Part shown: piece after piece, positions 1 to 8,805 of the stretch
How positions within the stretch are numbered: the stretch's first letter is position 1
Layout: every line of letters starts with the position of its first letter
Source of the DNA: Alteromonadaceae bacterium Bs31
Lineage (GTDB): Bacteria > Pseudomonadota > Gammaproteobacteria > Pseudomonadales > Cellvibrionaceae
Direction: 5' to 3'
DNA: 64,000 bases
Assembly (NCBI GenBank): GCA_900177435.1
Contig: FXAI01000002.1
Span: 143,806-207,805, forward strand
The notes under the pieces: generated by a model
Seen by the model: only the letters and a program-made list of their open reading frames with translations
Database searches by the model: none
What the model was told of the DNA's origin: nothing
Position numbers and translations under genes: made by a program

Positions 1-52
1 ACTCATCACTACTACTCGAGAAAAAAATCAGGTTCGCGAAAACGACACTACT

Positions 53-364
53 CTAAAGGACAGAAATAATCTGCTTAAACTGGGACTCACTTTTTTCAAT
101 TACTGAGGGAATGTCTCGTTGTAATTGCTTTCGCACTATATCCCTACTACGCCAGGATTGAATCAAGCTTTGCAACAAGTCTTCGGTGCTAAGTTCGCGT
201 GCGTCAAAACTTGCGTCTGCTTGACCGGCGCTTTCGAATACACCTTTAAATTTGCCACTGTAAGCTATTGCCGCTGTAGGCACCTGGCTAGACAAGGAGG
301 CAATAGTGGAATGCATACGCGTACCGCAGAACCAGTCGCAGTGAGCAATAACACCTTTTATACT
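53..364 (-). pseudogene. Polysaccharide pyruvyl transferase C-terminal remnant
   Basis: On the minus strand the frame reads a segment with KGVIAHCDWFCGTRMHSTIA followed by a VPTAAIAYSGKFKGVF stretch. This is the conserved C-terminal signature of polysaccharide pyruvyl transferases (cysteine/aspartate, then G-x-R-x-H, then the Y-x-x-K-x-x-G element). An in-frame stop (TAG at about 365-367) lies directly upstream, and further upstream I see no continuation of the fold, so only about 100 residues of a family normally 300-400 residues long survive. The intact family adds pyruvyl ketals to exopolysaccharides. I infer a decayed gene. A short translated product from the internal ATG at 316 cannot be excluded but would lack the N-terminal half. 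Confidence 0.6.
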
Positions 365-504
365 CTAAGCGTAAAACGCCTTTGGTTTTGACCCTGTGTG
401 ACAAAGCGTGGATTTAAGTGATTGCGCTCATTTTGGCGCGAAAAGAAACTCTAAACTACACTTTACTATTCACCCGTGTTCAAAACTTGTGCGTTCAATT
501 TGGT

Positions 505-1176
505 ATGACCGAGTCAAGAATTTTGCATATTCGAGAATCTATCGTTGAAGCTGAAAGGATAGAAGCGCAGAACCACCAGTTACGGGTTTTTCTGGAAGCC
601 AAGCTGCCAGAGCTGCACCACTCTATAGCCCTGCCCGATGAGAATGCGCTGGACGCACTACTGACATTTGTTACTCAGTACATTGAGCATGTACCTGACT
701 TTTTGGAGGCACTCACCCAACTCACCAAAGATGCTGGCGTTTACCAGTACGCCGAAGCTTTTCTCACCATAGCCGAAGACTATTTCTTCAAGCCTATCGA
801 GCTCACCGAGGGCCGCGACGGTTTGCTGGCTTTAATAGATGAAGCCTACCTGGCGCACCGCCTAATAGAAGAAATAAATGACCGCGTAATGATGGCCAGC
901 GGCCTGCCACTGGCACCCATGGACATGACCCTTTCTAACATCATCGTGCACGATTTACTGGGCGATGATTTTGCCAACCAACTGGACCTCGCCGTTCACT
1001 ACTCCATTGAATCGCTGTTTGAGAGCGATAATTTTTTCCGCAGTGCCGATTTTAAAAAGTATCTTCAGCACCATCACGATGATGGCTGGGTTAAAGCCGT
1101 GGAGAAATGGCCTTGTTTGGCCGGGGACTCCGCAATTCAATTGAATTTGGACCATAAGCCAGCGGCTTACCACTAG
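505..1176 (+). CDS. Conserved hypothetical protein, all-helical
   Basis: A 223-residue soluble protein when started at the ATG at 505. An in-frame GTG at 418 would add 29 residues, but that stretch has atypical composition and no ribosome binding site. The sequence is acidic, largely helical and leucine rich (MTESRILHIRESIVEAERIE at the N-terminus). It has no signal peptide, membrane segment or recognisable catalytic motif. I do not recognise a named family, and the role is unknown. It stands alone between the pyruvyl transferase remnant and a secreted protein on the same strand 220 bp downstream. The even residue composition and lack of rare features argue for a real cytosolic protein. Confidence 0.6.
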   Translation: MTESRILHIRESIVEAERIEAQNHQLRVFLEAKLPELHHSIALPDENALDALLTFVTQYIEHVPDFLEALTQLTKDAGVYQYAEAFLTIAEDYFFKPIELTEGRDGLLALIDEAYLAHRLIEEINDRVMMASGLPLAPMDMTLSNIIVHDLLGDDFANQLDLAVHYSIESLFESDNFFRSADFKKYLQHHHDDGWVKAVEKWPCLAGDSAIQLNLDHKPAAYH

Positions 1177-1397
1177 GGCAGCGCTGAATACAGCCTGTGG
1201 CCCCGGAGCATTCATGCTGTTTATGATGCTTTCCCCCCTATTGCTCTCAGCTATTGAAATGGCATCACCCGCCTATCGACAGAAGCGCCGAAAGCAATCA
1301 ATATCACCCTCTTAAACAGCACGTGCCGATCCGCCGGCTGCGATAACTGTTTTATATAAAAAAATAATTTTACCCACCAAACGAGAGAGGCTGGGCC

Positions 1398-1877
1398 ATG
1401 AAAAAAATCATTGCACTATCATTTCTGCTGTTCTCTTCAACATTGGTTTCAAGCTATGCCACGTGTGACAGCACTACGGAACAGGAAGCCCTTAAACAAT
1501 TTGTTAATGAATACTATATCGACGCGCTGGCAAACAACGCGGATTTCGCCAAAATTGACCAAGGCTTTCACACCGACTTTATGCTTTTTGGAGTAAGAAA
1601 CGATGAACTTTGGACATGGACGCTGGAGCAATGGAAAGATAATTTAAAAACAAAGAAAGAAAACGGGGAGTTCCCTAGACGCGGAAAAAATAAATTTAGC
1701 GCCGATATTGTGTCAGTCGATATTAACGGCCTGCTGGCGGTGGTTAAATTGAAACTTTATCGCGGCGGGAAATATGTGTTTATTGATTATTTAACTTTAT
1801 ACAAGCTGGACGGAAACTGGAAGCTCATCAGCAAAACCTATCACAAGGTAGCTCAAGATACTAACAAGAAGTCATAG
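1398..1877 (+). CDS. Secreted NTF2-like (lumazine-binding type) protein
   Basis: A 159-residue protein with a classical signal peptide: MKK, a hydrophobic core LSFLLFSSTLVSS, cleavage near Y-A|T at about residue 22. The mature part fits the NTF2/SnoaL-like cone fold as in the putative lumazine-binding family. It has an N-terminal helix (ALKQFVNEYYIDALANNADF), a central FHTDFMLFG segment, and C-terminal strands ending in YLTLYKLDGNWKLISKTYH, the family's usual closing strands. The ATG at 1398 is preceded by GAGAGG at a good distance. Such proteins are often exported and of unknown ligand, and I see no clear catalytic residues. It appears monocistronic; the next gene is convergent. The fold is fairly sure, the function unknown. 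Confidence 0.7.
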   Translation: MKKIIALSFLLFSSTLVSSYATCDSTTEQEALKQFVNEYYIDALANNADFAKIDQGFHTDFMLFGVRNDELWTWTLEQWKDNLKTKKENGEFPRRGKNKFSADIVSVDINGLLAVVKLKLYRGGKYVFIDYLTLYKLDGNWKLISKTYHKVAQDTNKKS

Positions 1878-2069
1878 CTTAATCCTTAGCACATGGTGGG
1901 GCCTGGTCAGCGTTCTTGCAAACAATACCGACCCCTCCACCTCCCTCAAAAGAAACTGCAAAGTGCTTAAGTTATCACGAGCTTGCATAGCAAGGGGCTT
2001 AGCCCTCAGGTCAATACTCATACGCAACTGTGCCAAGGCTAACAGCAAATACCAGGCGCTTTTGCTAAG

Positions 2070-3233
2070 CTATAAAAACATTTCACAGTACAGGCGATAA
2101 GAGTCAGCATTGTTGACAGCCTTGTCAGGATGATTCTGTGCCAACCAGCGGCAAAAGTTAGGGCCGTACATGGTGTAACCCGAAACCTCTACATCTGTAG
2201 TGCGCACGATATTATGGGTTGCTTCGTGCACGATCACGCCTGCATACGATATAACATCACCGCCGCTTTTAAATGCCGCTGCATTTTTCTTCCTTTGCTC
2301 TTTTATTTTTTCTATTTGCTCATCCATCGCTTTCTCAAGCTTCGCTATATCGGCACCATCGGCCTTTATATCTTGGAAAAACTGCGAACGTACATTTTTC
2401 TCCTGATCCTGTAGCTTCATATTTTTTTTAATGGTCGAATCAAACTTATCCTGTGGAAAATCTTTTTGCTTGGAATGCTTTCCGCTTGCCGTATAGAAAT
2501 AATCACCCAAATTTATGCTCACATACTTTTCTTGCATAAAAGTATCGAAACTTTGCGGCATGGCGGTGCCCCATGTGGCTTTATTCAGCGCATTTTTAAA
2601 ATAAATTGATTTGCTATGTATACCTTTTAACACTTTTTCAAGGTTCTGCTTAACCTGCGCCATTCTCTCTGGGGATGCGTCGCCAAACCACATTTTATAA
2701 TTTATATCTTCACCCTTAGCGATAAGATTTGCGTGGCCTTTTTGAACAATATCTCTGGCTTTATCACGCCCGGTACGTAAAACCAAGGCCACATCGGGAA
2801 GCTTGAATTCCTGCGATGCACTAATGTATATCTCTGGCGCCACGACTATCCCTGAAGTACTGACCACAATACCCTGGGAATTATTGGTGAGCTCTTTAAT
2901 CACCTTATTGGTGTCAATTGCACTTTTATAGTCTTTGTAGCTGGAACCCGTCTTGCTCAGTTCACTATTGGTTTTAGCGTAGCGCGTAGCAAGGAGTAAT
3001 AGGAGTGCGCGAACCGCTTTTCGGTGCTCCTTGAGCTGAGGTGAGTTACCCGAGTATTTGCCCAAGGATATCTTGCCCCCAACAGTGTTAATCGCAGAGC
3101 TACGGCTCGCTTGCGAATCCAGCCACTCAAGAACCCCTAAATAAGCTTTATATATTGCCTGATTTTTAGATGACCCTAGTTGAAGCAATGTAGCCAATGC
3201 TTCATCAAATCGTTGTGAATTACTTTTAGCCAT
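2070..3233 (-). CDS. Aspzincin (M35-like) zinc metallopeptidase, leaderless
   Basis: A 387-residue protein whose last 55 residues carry the zinc site of deuterolysin/lysine-specific metallo-endopeptidases. HEATH is at about residues 336-340, the third-ligand Asp lies in TTDV (about 347), then a Y-G pair, then the family's NADSY near residue 377. The upstream 300 residues are Lys/Ser rich and without recognisable domain. There is no signal peptide (MAKSNSQRFDEALATLLQL), which is unusual because characterised family members are secreted precursors. It starts at the ATG at 3233 behind AAGGG. Proteins of this layout in Gram-negative bacteria can be delivered effectors, but no secretion genes lie nearby, so that is inference. 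Peptidase assignment is confident, biological target unknown. Confidence 0.75.
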   Translation of the reverse strand: MAKSNSQRFDEALATLLQLGSSKNQAIYKAYLGVLEWLDSQASRSSAINTVGGKISLGKYSGNSPQLKEHRKAVRALLLLLATRYAKTNSELSKTGSSYKDYKSAIDTNKVIKELTNNSQGIVVSTSGIVVAPEIYISASQEFKLPDVALVLRTGRDKARDIVQKGHANLIAKGEDINYKMWFGDASPERMAQVKQNLEKVLKGIHSKSIYFKNALNKATWGTAMPQSFDTFMQEKYVSINLGDYFYTASGKHSKQKDFPQDKFDSTIKKNMKLQDQEKNVRSQFFQDIKADGADIAKLEKAMDEQIEKIKEQRKKNAAAFKSGGDVISYAGVIVHEATHNIVRTTDVEVSGYTMYGPNFCRWLAQNHPDKAVNNADSYRLYCEMFL

Positions 3234-3980
3234 GTATTTTTTCCCTTCTTATTCACTTGTCAGTTCAATCAAAACAATAGTCGACTGAAGTTTGGCACAA
3301 AATAGTACAGGTAATCATTGTTAAGTAAAGCTTCCACTCTCTGAAGACACTATTAGCCGAGCCGCAACACGAAAGCTCAAGGATCAGGAACTAGGGCTTT
3401 TCGCTTAGCAATGATAGCGAAGTAGTGTTCTGATTTTAAAAAAAAAAAACGTAGACCTTCAATTTTATCCATATGTTTTTCATGGCTAAATACGCAGACA
3501 CTAACGAGATTTTTGTACTTGTGATCCGGACATGCTTATATTCACAGCAAAACACTCAGCCACTAAACATTGGTCTTATCTCAATTTGCGTAGTTAAAAA
3601 GCCAAGTCCCTGCTGCGTTGCTATCTATGGTAGTACTTACTGTTGGATTACTACCTGTTGGATTACCGGGCATGGCATATTTTTAACGGCGCGACTAAAT
3701 ATGCGTTATTTACACCAAACACACCTATGATACTTTTTTACATATCGCCACACCCATGGACCTGCTGACAACAGAACACTTCTAGTCTTGTATCCACCTT
3801 CAGCCCATACACTTGCCTTTTCTTTTCGACGCGCTGCGCTTCCTAACACTTAAGGCGCCAACAATGGCTGCTTAGCAGGTTGAGGTTTACCTCGGGTAGT
3901 TTATTGAGTTAACGTGTTTTGCGTAAGTGCGCTATACATAAACTAAACTACAAGAAAAATAACAATGAGGAGTAGTTCGA
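3234..3980. other. Intergenic region between divergent units
   Basis: About 750 bp separate the minus-strand metallopeptidase from the DUF2589 operon. It contains an A-run at about 3439-3450 and a short imperfect direct repeat (CTGTTGGATTAC, twice, 3650-3675). The open frames here have poor composition and no ribosome binding sites. Promoters for both flanking units must lie here, but I could not place boxes with confidence. Confidence 0.4.
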
Positions 3981-4664
3981 ATGAGCGAGGATAAAGAAAA
4001 CCTCGAGGGTGCTGAAGGCTCGCCAGAAACACGCCTCACGCTCGAACAAGCATTGCTCGCTCCTCTGGACTCTATTTTAAAAGCGCAACTTCACTCTGCT
4101 CGCTCCTTCCTGAACTTGCTGCTGCAGCTGGGCTACCCTCACCAGGAGGAAGGCCATTCCGACGGCCAGCCTTATAAGCTGGAATTCGATTTCGTACAGA
4201 ATAATGAGCGCCAACGAGTTTCCGTACCGGCTTTATCACTTGTTCCTATCTCTCCCCTCGCTGTGGATTCTGCAAGTTTTGAGCTGGAGATGTCCGCGCG
4301 CCGGGTTATCAAGCAAAGCCAGATTCGAGAGAGCGTAAATAACAGTGGATCGGAAAAAAAAGACGCAAAAGTAGACCGCTACCAACGTCCCTGGTTTTTA
4401 GTAGACAAGCCGGTAAATATCGAGGGCGATATAGTCGCTAAGCAATCTGGCGAACTTGCCAAACACCGAGAAACGCAATCGGCAATCAAGATACACATTA
4501 ACGTTAAATCTATTCCTCTGCCCAGCGGGCTCGATAAACTGCTGACCTCCCTGACAAATATGTCAACCGTCGAGCCACTGGGGCCAGAACCTGGATCAAG
4601 CAATCCAAGCCCAGTAGCACCCACAGTTGTTCCACCCAACCCTGACGCACCCGAACAAGACTAA
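3981..4664 (+). CDS. DUF2589 family protein (first paralogue)
   Basis: A 227-residue soluble protein. Residues about 20-50 (TLEQALLAPLDSILKAQLHS) and about 80-115 (QRVSVPALSLVPISPLAVDS) match the DUF2589 layout: a helix that begins with a P-L-x-x-x-x-K-A-Q motif and then a strand pair around V-P-x-L-x-L-V-P-I. The family has no established function. The C-terminus is Pro rich (PVAPTVVPPNPDAPEQD) and probably disordered. The ATG has GAGGAG eight bases upstream. It opens a four-gene unit: 14 bp to the second paralogue, then two unknown genes, the last overlapping by four bases. The paralogue pair suggests a hetero-oligomer. Family call confident, role unknown. Confidence 0.75.
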   Translation: MSEDKENLEGAEGSPETRLTLEQALLAPLDSILKAQLHSARSFLNLLLQLGYPHQEEGHSDGQPYKLEFDFVQNNERQRVSVPALSLVPISPLAVDSASFELEMSARRVIKQSQIRESVNNSGSEKKDAKVDRYQRPWFLVDKPVNIEGDIVAKQSGELAKHRETQSAIKIHINVKSIPLPSGLDKLLTSLTNMSTVEPLGPEPGSSNPSPVAPTVVPPNPDAPEQD

Positions 4665-4678
4665 ATAAGGAGAACACC

Positions 4679-5254
4679 ATGGCTGACCCCAAACCCCCTG
4701 CCGGCGGCGAAAAAAGTTTAATAGGTGCAGAGTTTCAAGCACTCCCGCTTGAATATCTGGTTTCTGCTCCCCTAATAGCGGCCGTTAAAGCACAGAGGCT
4801 TGCCGCTGAAACCACCAAGCAGTTTATTGAAAGTATGATTGACGAAAATGGTAAACCCATTGCTGTTAATTTTAGTATCGATAAACAAGAACCAGGCGAA
4901 GCCGCTGGCAGCTCCATTAACGTTAATGCCCCGCTACTCGCTCTCGTTCCCGTACCACATTTACGTATAGACTCGTTAACCACCAAATTCACTTTTGAAA
5001 TTAGCCAGACCTACCGCAACAGTAAAGAAACGAATAAGTCGGTTTCTACCAGCGTGAAATCCGGAAAGATGCTGAGCCCCTGGGTAAACGCTTCTGTTCA
5101 GGGTTCTGCTTCCAGCAAGGGCTCAAAGGAATCCACCACCAACCGTAGCGGCCAGCTGGACATTACCGTACAGGCTAGTGAGTCGGAAATTCCGGAAGGC
5201 CTTGCTCGGGTGCTCTCCTTGATGACAAGCGCCATTCAGACACCTGATAAATAG
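4679..5254 (+). CDS. DUF2589 family protein (second paralogue)
   Basis: A 191-residue soluble protein, clearly DUF2589. Residues about 20-50 read LEYLVSAPLIAAVKAQRLAA, and about 80-105 contain NAPLLALVPVPHLRIDSL followed by the F-x-F-E-I strand. The middle and end are Ser/Thr/Lys rich with a final strand IPEGLARVLSLMTSAI, equivalent to the C-terminal segment of the preceding paralogue (LPSGLDKLLTSLTNM). It lies 14 bp behind the first paralogue with its own strong AAGGAG, so it is co-transcribed. No signal peptide or membrane segment. Sequence divergence between the two copies is large outside these blocks, arguing for distinct roles in one complex. Function is not established for the family. 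Confidence 0.8.
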   Translation: MADPKPPAGGEKSLIGAEFQALPLEYLVSAPLIAAVKAQRLAAETTKQFIESMIDENGKPIAVNFSIDKQEPGEAAGSSINVNAPLLALVPVPHLRIDSLTTKFTFEISQTYRNSKETNKSVSTSVKSGKMLSPWVNASVQGSASSKGSKESTTNRSGQLDITVQASESEIPEGLARVLSLMTSAIQTPDK

Positions 5255-5288
5255 CGCTGCAGCCACCACTAGGTTCGGAACAATTGTT

Positions 5289-5717
5289 ATGAAAACTGTT
5301 GGCGATACGTGGTTTTCTTTGGACCAGATTATCGAGTCTGTTCTGGCGGATGTGATTGCGGCTGATGCAAACTTCCAACTTACTCAAACCAAAGCCTGGA
5401 GCGAGTTCAGCAAGTCCTTGAATGAGCTTCAGCAAATTCCAACAATAGACAGCATTGACCTGGGGCTTGGCTTTGGCCGCCTGGAAAACCTGGGCCTGAG
5501 TGAACTTTCTATTAACCTGCCCCTGGAAGCCTATCGCCCCAACTGGTTTAAGCGCAGCTGGTGGGGGCTGATGCGGCTATTTGTTGACCCTCCCGACAAG
5601 GACCAGCACTTTCGCGTAGTCAACGGCCGTGCCCGCAATGTTATAGAAATGCAGATTAAAGCACGCCGCAACGATCAAGGGGGCTGGACGATTGATAAAG
5701 AAGCCAATACGTCATGA
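5289..5717 (+). CDS. Unknown protein of the DUF2589 operon
   Basis: A 142-residue protein that I do not recognise. The N-terminal half is helical (LDQIIESVLADVIAADANFQ) and is followed by an alternating segment (IDLGLGFGRLENLGLSELSI) and an aromatic, basic patch NWFKRSWWGLMRLF, which could bind a membrane surface. No signal peptide. It starts 35 bp after the second DUF2589 gene with only a weak ribosome binding site, and its stop codon overlaps the ATG of the next gene (ATGA), so the two are probably translationally coupled. The position suggests a partner of the DUF2589 proteins. That is context, not evidence of activity. Confidence 0.6.
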   Translation: MKTVGDTWFSLDQIIESVLADVIAADANFQLTQTKAWSEFSKSLNELQQIPTIDSIDLGLGFGRLENLGLSELSINLPLEAYRPNWFKRSWWGLMRLFVDPPDKDQHFRVVNGRARNVIEMQIKARRNDQGGWTIDKEANTS

Positions 5718-6511
5718 GCGTCAAGAACTCTCTCTGTTTGAGGATAATACTTTTTACCGTACTGATTAACAGTCTCCTGCTCGGTCTGATGCTTTATTGG
5801 CAACACGCGGACAGGCATAAAGTCGCGCCGCGTTTACATAAAACTATTTTTCAAAACACTATTGATGATGCAGCCCGCGTTGATTCCAGCAGAATTGTCT
5901 ATTCACTGTTTGCATTAAACGAGGCGAACCCACTTCTTATTTGGCAAGACATAGAGAACGAAACGTATGTAAAAGTCGCGGCCTGGATGAGCAAGGTGGC
6001 TTTTAATCGGTTTTATGCCGAAAAAGATACCCTAAAATCACCTCCTGAAAATATTGCATCTATTTGGGTTACCCTTGTACCGCAAGTTAAAAACTTTTGT
6101 GAGAACCTTACGTTAGATAACCCAAGGTTTCGCCTGCAACAATATCTGGGCCTAAACCCCAACCGAAGCTATGATATTTTTGTGGAGTTATGGGTTAAAC
6201 CCGAAGATATATTTCGACCCTGCCCAGACCCGGAACCTAGCGATCAAAACTGTCAATTATCTTTCAGCGAGACAAGTACTTATCAGCCGGCTCGAATTAC
6301 AGATTACCCTGCGTTTTTTGAGAAGTTAAAGCAACAAAGCTATCAAAAAGGCGGGGCACCTTGGACCAGACTGGGTTATACCTATGACTGGCAATACGGC
6401 GAGTATGGTGTAGGGGCCAGTGAATATATCATAAGCCCTGACTCCGATTTATATATCGCCGAGCACTATTCAACAAGCGATTATTGTCAGCCGTCAAAAC
6501 AGAACTATTAA
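5714..6511 (+). CDS. Membrane-anchored unknown protein of the DUF2589 operon
   Basis: A 265-residue protein with one N-terminal membrane helix (LRIILFTVLINSLLLGLMLY, about residues 9-30) that may act as an uncleaved anchor. The remaining 230 residues would face the periplasm. That part is aromatic rich, has cysteines spaced CPDPEPSDQNC and one near the C-terminus, and includes TRLGYTYDWQYGEYGVGASE. I do not recognise the family. Its ATG overlaps the preceding stop (ATGA), so it is the last gene of the four-gene unit. The operon therefore joins three cytosolic-looking proteins to one envelope protein. Confidence 0.6.
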   Translation: MSVKNSLCLRIILFTVLINSLLLGLMLYWQHADRHKVAPRLHKTIFQNTIDDAARVDSSRIVYSLFALNEANPLLIWQDIENETYVKVAAWMSKVAFNRFYAEKDTLKSPPENIASIWVTLVPQVKNFCENLTLDNPRFRLQQYLGLNPNRSYDIFVELWVKPEDIFRPCPDPEPSDQNCQLSFSETSTYQPARITDYPAFFEKLKQQSYQKGGAPWTRLGYTYDWQYGEYGVGASEYIISPDSDLYIAEHYSTSDYCQPSKQNY

Positions 6512-6645
6512 TTAACCGATATGCATCGTAAATGGAAGATGCCACTGTTCACTTTCAGCTAAAATCGACCTTGCACCTCTTGTTTTATCTGATTATTAAT
6601 AAGCATTGTTCGACAGCTGGAATGTTTACTCTTGGGGCTCAGCTA

Positions 6646-7512
6646 TTACTTGCCAGTGCTTGGTTTGATATTCCCGCCTGGCAACTCTGGGTCGGGGGTT
6701 TTAAACTGGTAGTGCGCCCTGAGAGCATCCCATTGCTCTCTATTCTTATCTAACTTGATATTACTTGCCCCAAGGGTAAGAGATTGCGTACCCAGTACCG
6801 GCGTTGGTTTTTGACTTACATGCTCGGCCCTGCGGCAGAGCGTTCCATTTAAAAAAGACATGGCCTTAAACCAAAGATCATCTGCCTTGGGTGCTAATTT
6901 GAGGTAGAGCTTGGAGTCTGTAGTTTCCGCAAGTAATGCGCCAGGAGGGTAGAGTACGCCACCATATCCCGCAGGCATTATTGCCATTGAACTTGTACCG
7001 GGTGTAACATTTTTAATCCACTGCCGATAGGGTAAGGTATTACCCTCGCTATCATAAGCAATCATATTACAGCGATTAGCAATAACCTGATCAGGATAAA
7101 CCAAATGCTCCTGATAAAGCATCTCTAGCCAATCGACGGGATAGATTACATCATCGTCGCAGGTAACAATAATACTATCGGGAAACTCTTCCAGAGTATG
7201 CACCAGCTTACGGTGTGAACACGTAAATTCACTGTAACGTATGCTGAATAGATCGCCCTCCAGAATCGCCAATTGTCGCGGTATTTTTGCTTTAAGCTCA
7301 TGGTGCAACCAGAGCACTATTCTCTGAGGCAAACAATTTTGCAGCATAAGACTGCGAATAGTGTAGTGTAGCTTATCGATACGGCTTGGAATGGAGGTTA
7401 AAGACACCTGTACCGGCAGCCCTTGCTTGTTGGCGCCCTGTAAGGTTTCCAATGAAGTAAGTTTTAATTGCAAGGCCTTGAAAAGTATACCGGGGAGCTC
7501 TTTGGGTTTCAT
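6646..7512 (-). CDS. Glycosyltransferase, GT2/GT-A-like
   Basis: A 288-residue cytosolic protein of GT-A type. It shows an early VQVSLTSIPSRIDKLHYTIR strand-helix pair, a central IIVTCDDDVIYP block whose DDD is the expected metal- and nucleotide-sugar-binding aspartate cluster (about residues 117-119), and a later APKADDLWFK block resembling the acceptor-side acid motif. No membrane segment. The sugar and acceptor cannot be told. The gene stands alone; DUF2202 is on the same strand 340 bp upstream. The start is not supported by a clear ribosome binding site. A + strand frame at 6532-6753 overlaps its 3' end and is taken as spurious. Confidence 0.7.
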   Translation of the reverse strand: MKPKELPGILFKALQLKLTSLETLQGANKQGLPVQVSLTSIPSRIDKLHYTIRSLMLQNCLPQRIVLWLHHELKAKIPRQLAILEGDLFSIRYSEFTCSHRKLVHTLEEFPDSIIVTCDDDVIYPVDWLEMLYQEHLVYPDQVIANRCNMIAYDSEGNTLPYRQWIKNVTPGTSSMAIMPAGYGGVLYPPGALLAETTDSKLYLKLAPKADDLWFKAMSFLNGTLCRRAEHVSQKPTPVLGTQSLTLGASNIKLDKNREQWDALRAHYQFKTPDPELPGGNIKPSTGK

Positions 7513-7854
7513 TTGGCTAACTATACAGGTGTTAAATAAAAGAGACGTTTAAGTGGGATGCGCTTGACTGCCTATATCCTGCTCACAACGCTGGAGCCTT
7601 CATTCATTGAATGTTCGACACTGTAAGCATTTGCATTGCCGCTTGGTAAGTTCATATTACTATGATTTCAGTAGATGTTAACACCCAGACTGCGATGAAA
7701 GGGAGAGCGGCGCACTACTCTCCCTGGCTTTACATAAATTCTCCTTCTATGTGGTGTTAAAATACAGGTGCCAGCCAGCGCCCAGTTTTGGTCTACAGTG
7801 AAGCTCTAATTATTTAGGTGACACTTTGATATTCTGATAACTTAGGCCACTCTC

Positions 7855-8481
7855 TTATCGTCGGCCTCGTTCCATCGGGCTGTTAACAATATCGTCATAA
7901 TGAGTTTGACTAATAAATACCGGGCTATAGCTTCCACCATTTTTTACGATCAGCTTGTGAAATGAACGCAAGTGATTGCGGGAACCTCTTAGTAGATTTT
8001 CATATACCACAGCAATATCACTGTTTGTTTCTACTTCAGTTAACAGGCGCTGCAGATCGTAAATGTCCAATTCTTCAACGGTGGCGCCAACATACAAGGC
8101 ATCCAACGTGCTGCTCGAACCCGTAGCCAGCAGTTGAAAATAGAGTTGTTGCAGATCAGCACTGGTAAATATGCCTTCAAGGTTTGCACCCACGGGGTCG
8201 TTGAGCGCATATCTATCCAACAGCTTTTTAAGCGCATCCATGTGGCTCTGTTCACTGTTTGCAATATTGGAAAAAATAGCTGTGCCATGCATTGTGTATA
8301 GCGCCAGATAGACATCACGAGCGAGTTTTTCTTCCTCGCGCATGAGAGTAAGGCCCGCGACAACATCTTCAGGCAGTGCTAACGATGGTGTGGTGTTCTT
8401 ACTTTTTGGCCCGGCAGCGTAAGCATTAAACATTGATAGAATTAAAAAGCACAATACGGATTTAATAAACAATATTTTCAT
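7855..8481 (-). CDS. Secreted DUF2202 ferritin-like protein
   Basis: A 208-residue protein with a signal peptide (MKILFIKSVLCFLILSMFNAYA, cleavage about 22-23). The mature part is a four-helix bundle of the DUF2202 type: MREEEKLARDVYLALYTMHG, ANSEQSHMDALKKLLDRYAL, then YDLQRLLTEVETNSDIAVVYENLL and a closing GSRNHLRSFHKLI. The Glu and His residues (E-E-E-K-L, E-Q-S-H, and R-N-H-L-R) are placed as in ferritin-like di-metal sites. The family is exported and possibly metal binding or protective. No enzyme activity is established. The ATG at 8481 has AAGGAG. It is divergent from the serine hydrolase downstream. Confidence 0.8.
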   Translation of the reverse strand: MKILFIKSVLCFLILSMFNAYAAGPKSKNTTPSLALPEDVVAGLTLMREEEKLARDVYLALYTMHGTAIFSNIANSEQSHMDALKKLLDRYALNDPVGANLEGIFTSADLQQLYFQLLATGSSSTLDALYVGATVEELDIYDLQRLLTEVETNSDIAVVYENLLRGSRNHLRSFHKLIVKNGGSYSPVFISQTHYDDIVNSPMERGRR

Positions 8482-8805
8482 TTTATTCTCCTTGTTTTTT
8501 AGGTAATGCTAATATTTCCCTTGCAGCATAAAACGCTTGAAACTTTATTTTTTTTAACTGCGTCACTAAATTTCAATTAAAAAGGAAAGTGCGACAATAT
8601 GCCCTAGCAAGCACTTACTTGAATTATTTTATTTACCCGGTGTATTGCAGCTGTAGTAGGAATTTTAATAAGAAGCATTTGCAACATGAATATATTCGTA
8701 TCAACAACTCAAGCTCGAAAAACCTTGTACCCCAAAGGCCACAAGTGTTTAAATTTTACTACCCTTACGCAGTGCCCCTTCACCTTGTACATGGGAATAA
8801 GAAAA

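Noticed and set aside
3473..3730. 85-codon frame upstream of the DUF2589 operon
   Set aside because: Composition is cysteine and aromatic rich without pattern, and the start lacks a ribosome binding site.
6532..6753. Plus-strand frame of 73 codons after the DUF2589 operon
   Set aside because: It overlaps the 3' end of the glycosyltransferase gene and has no start signals or recognisable content.
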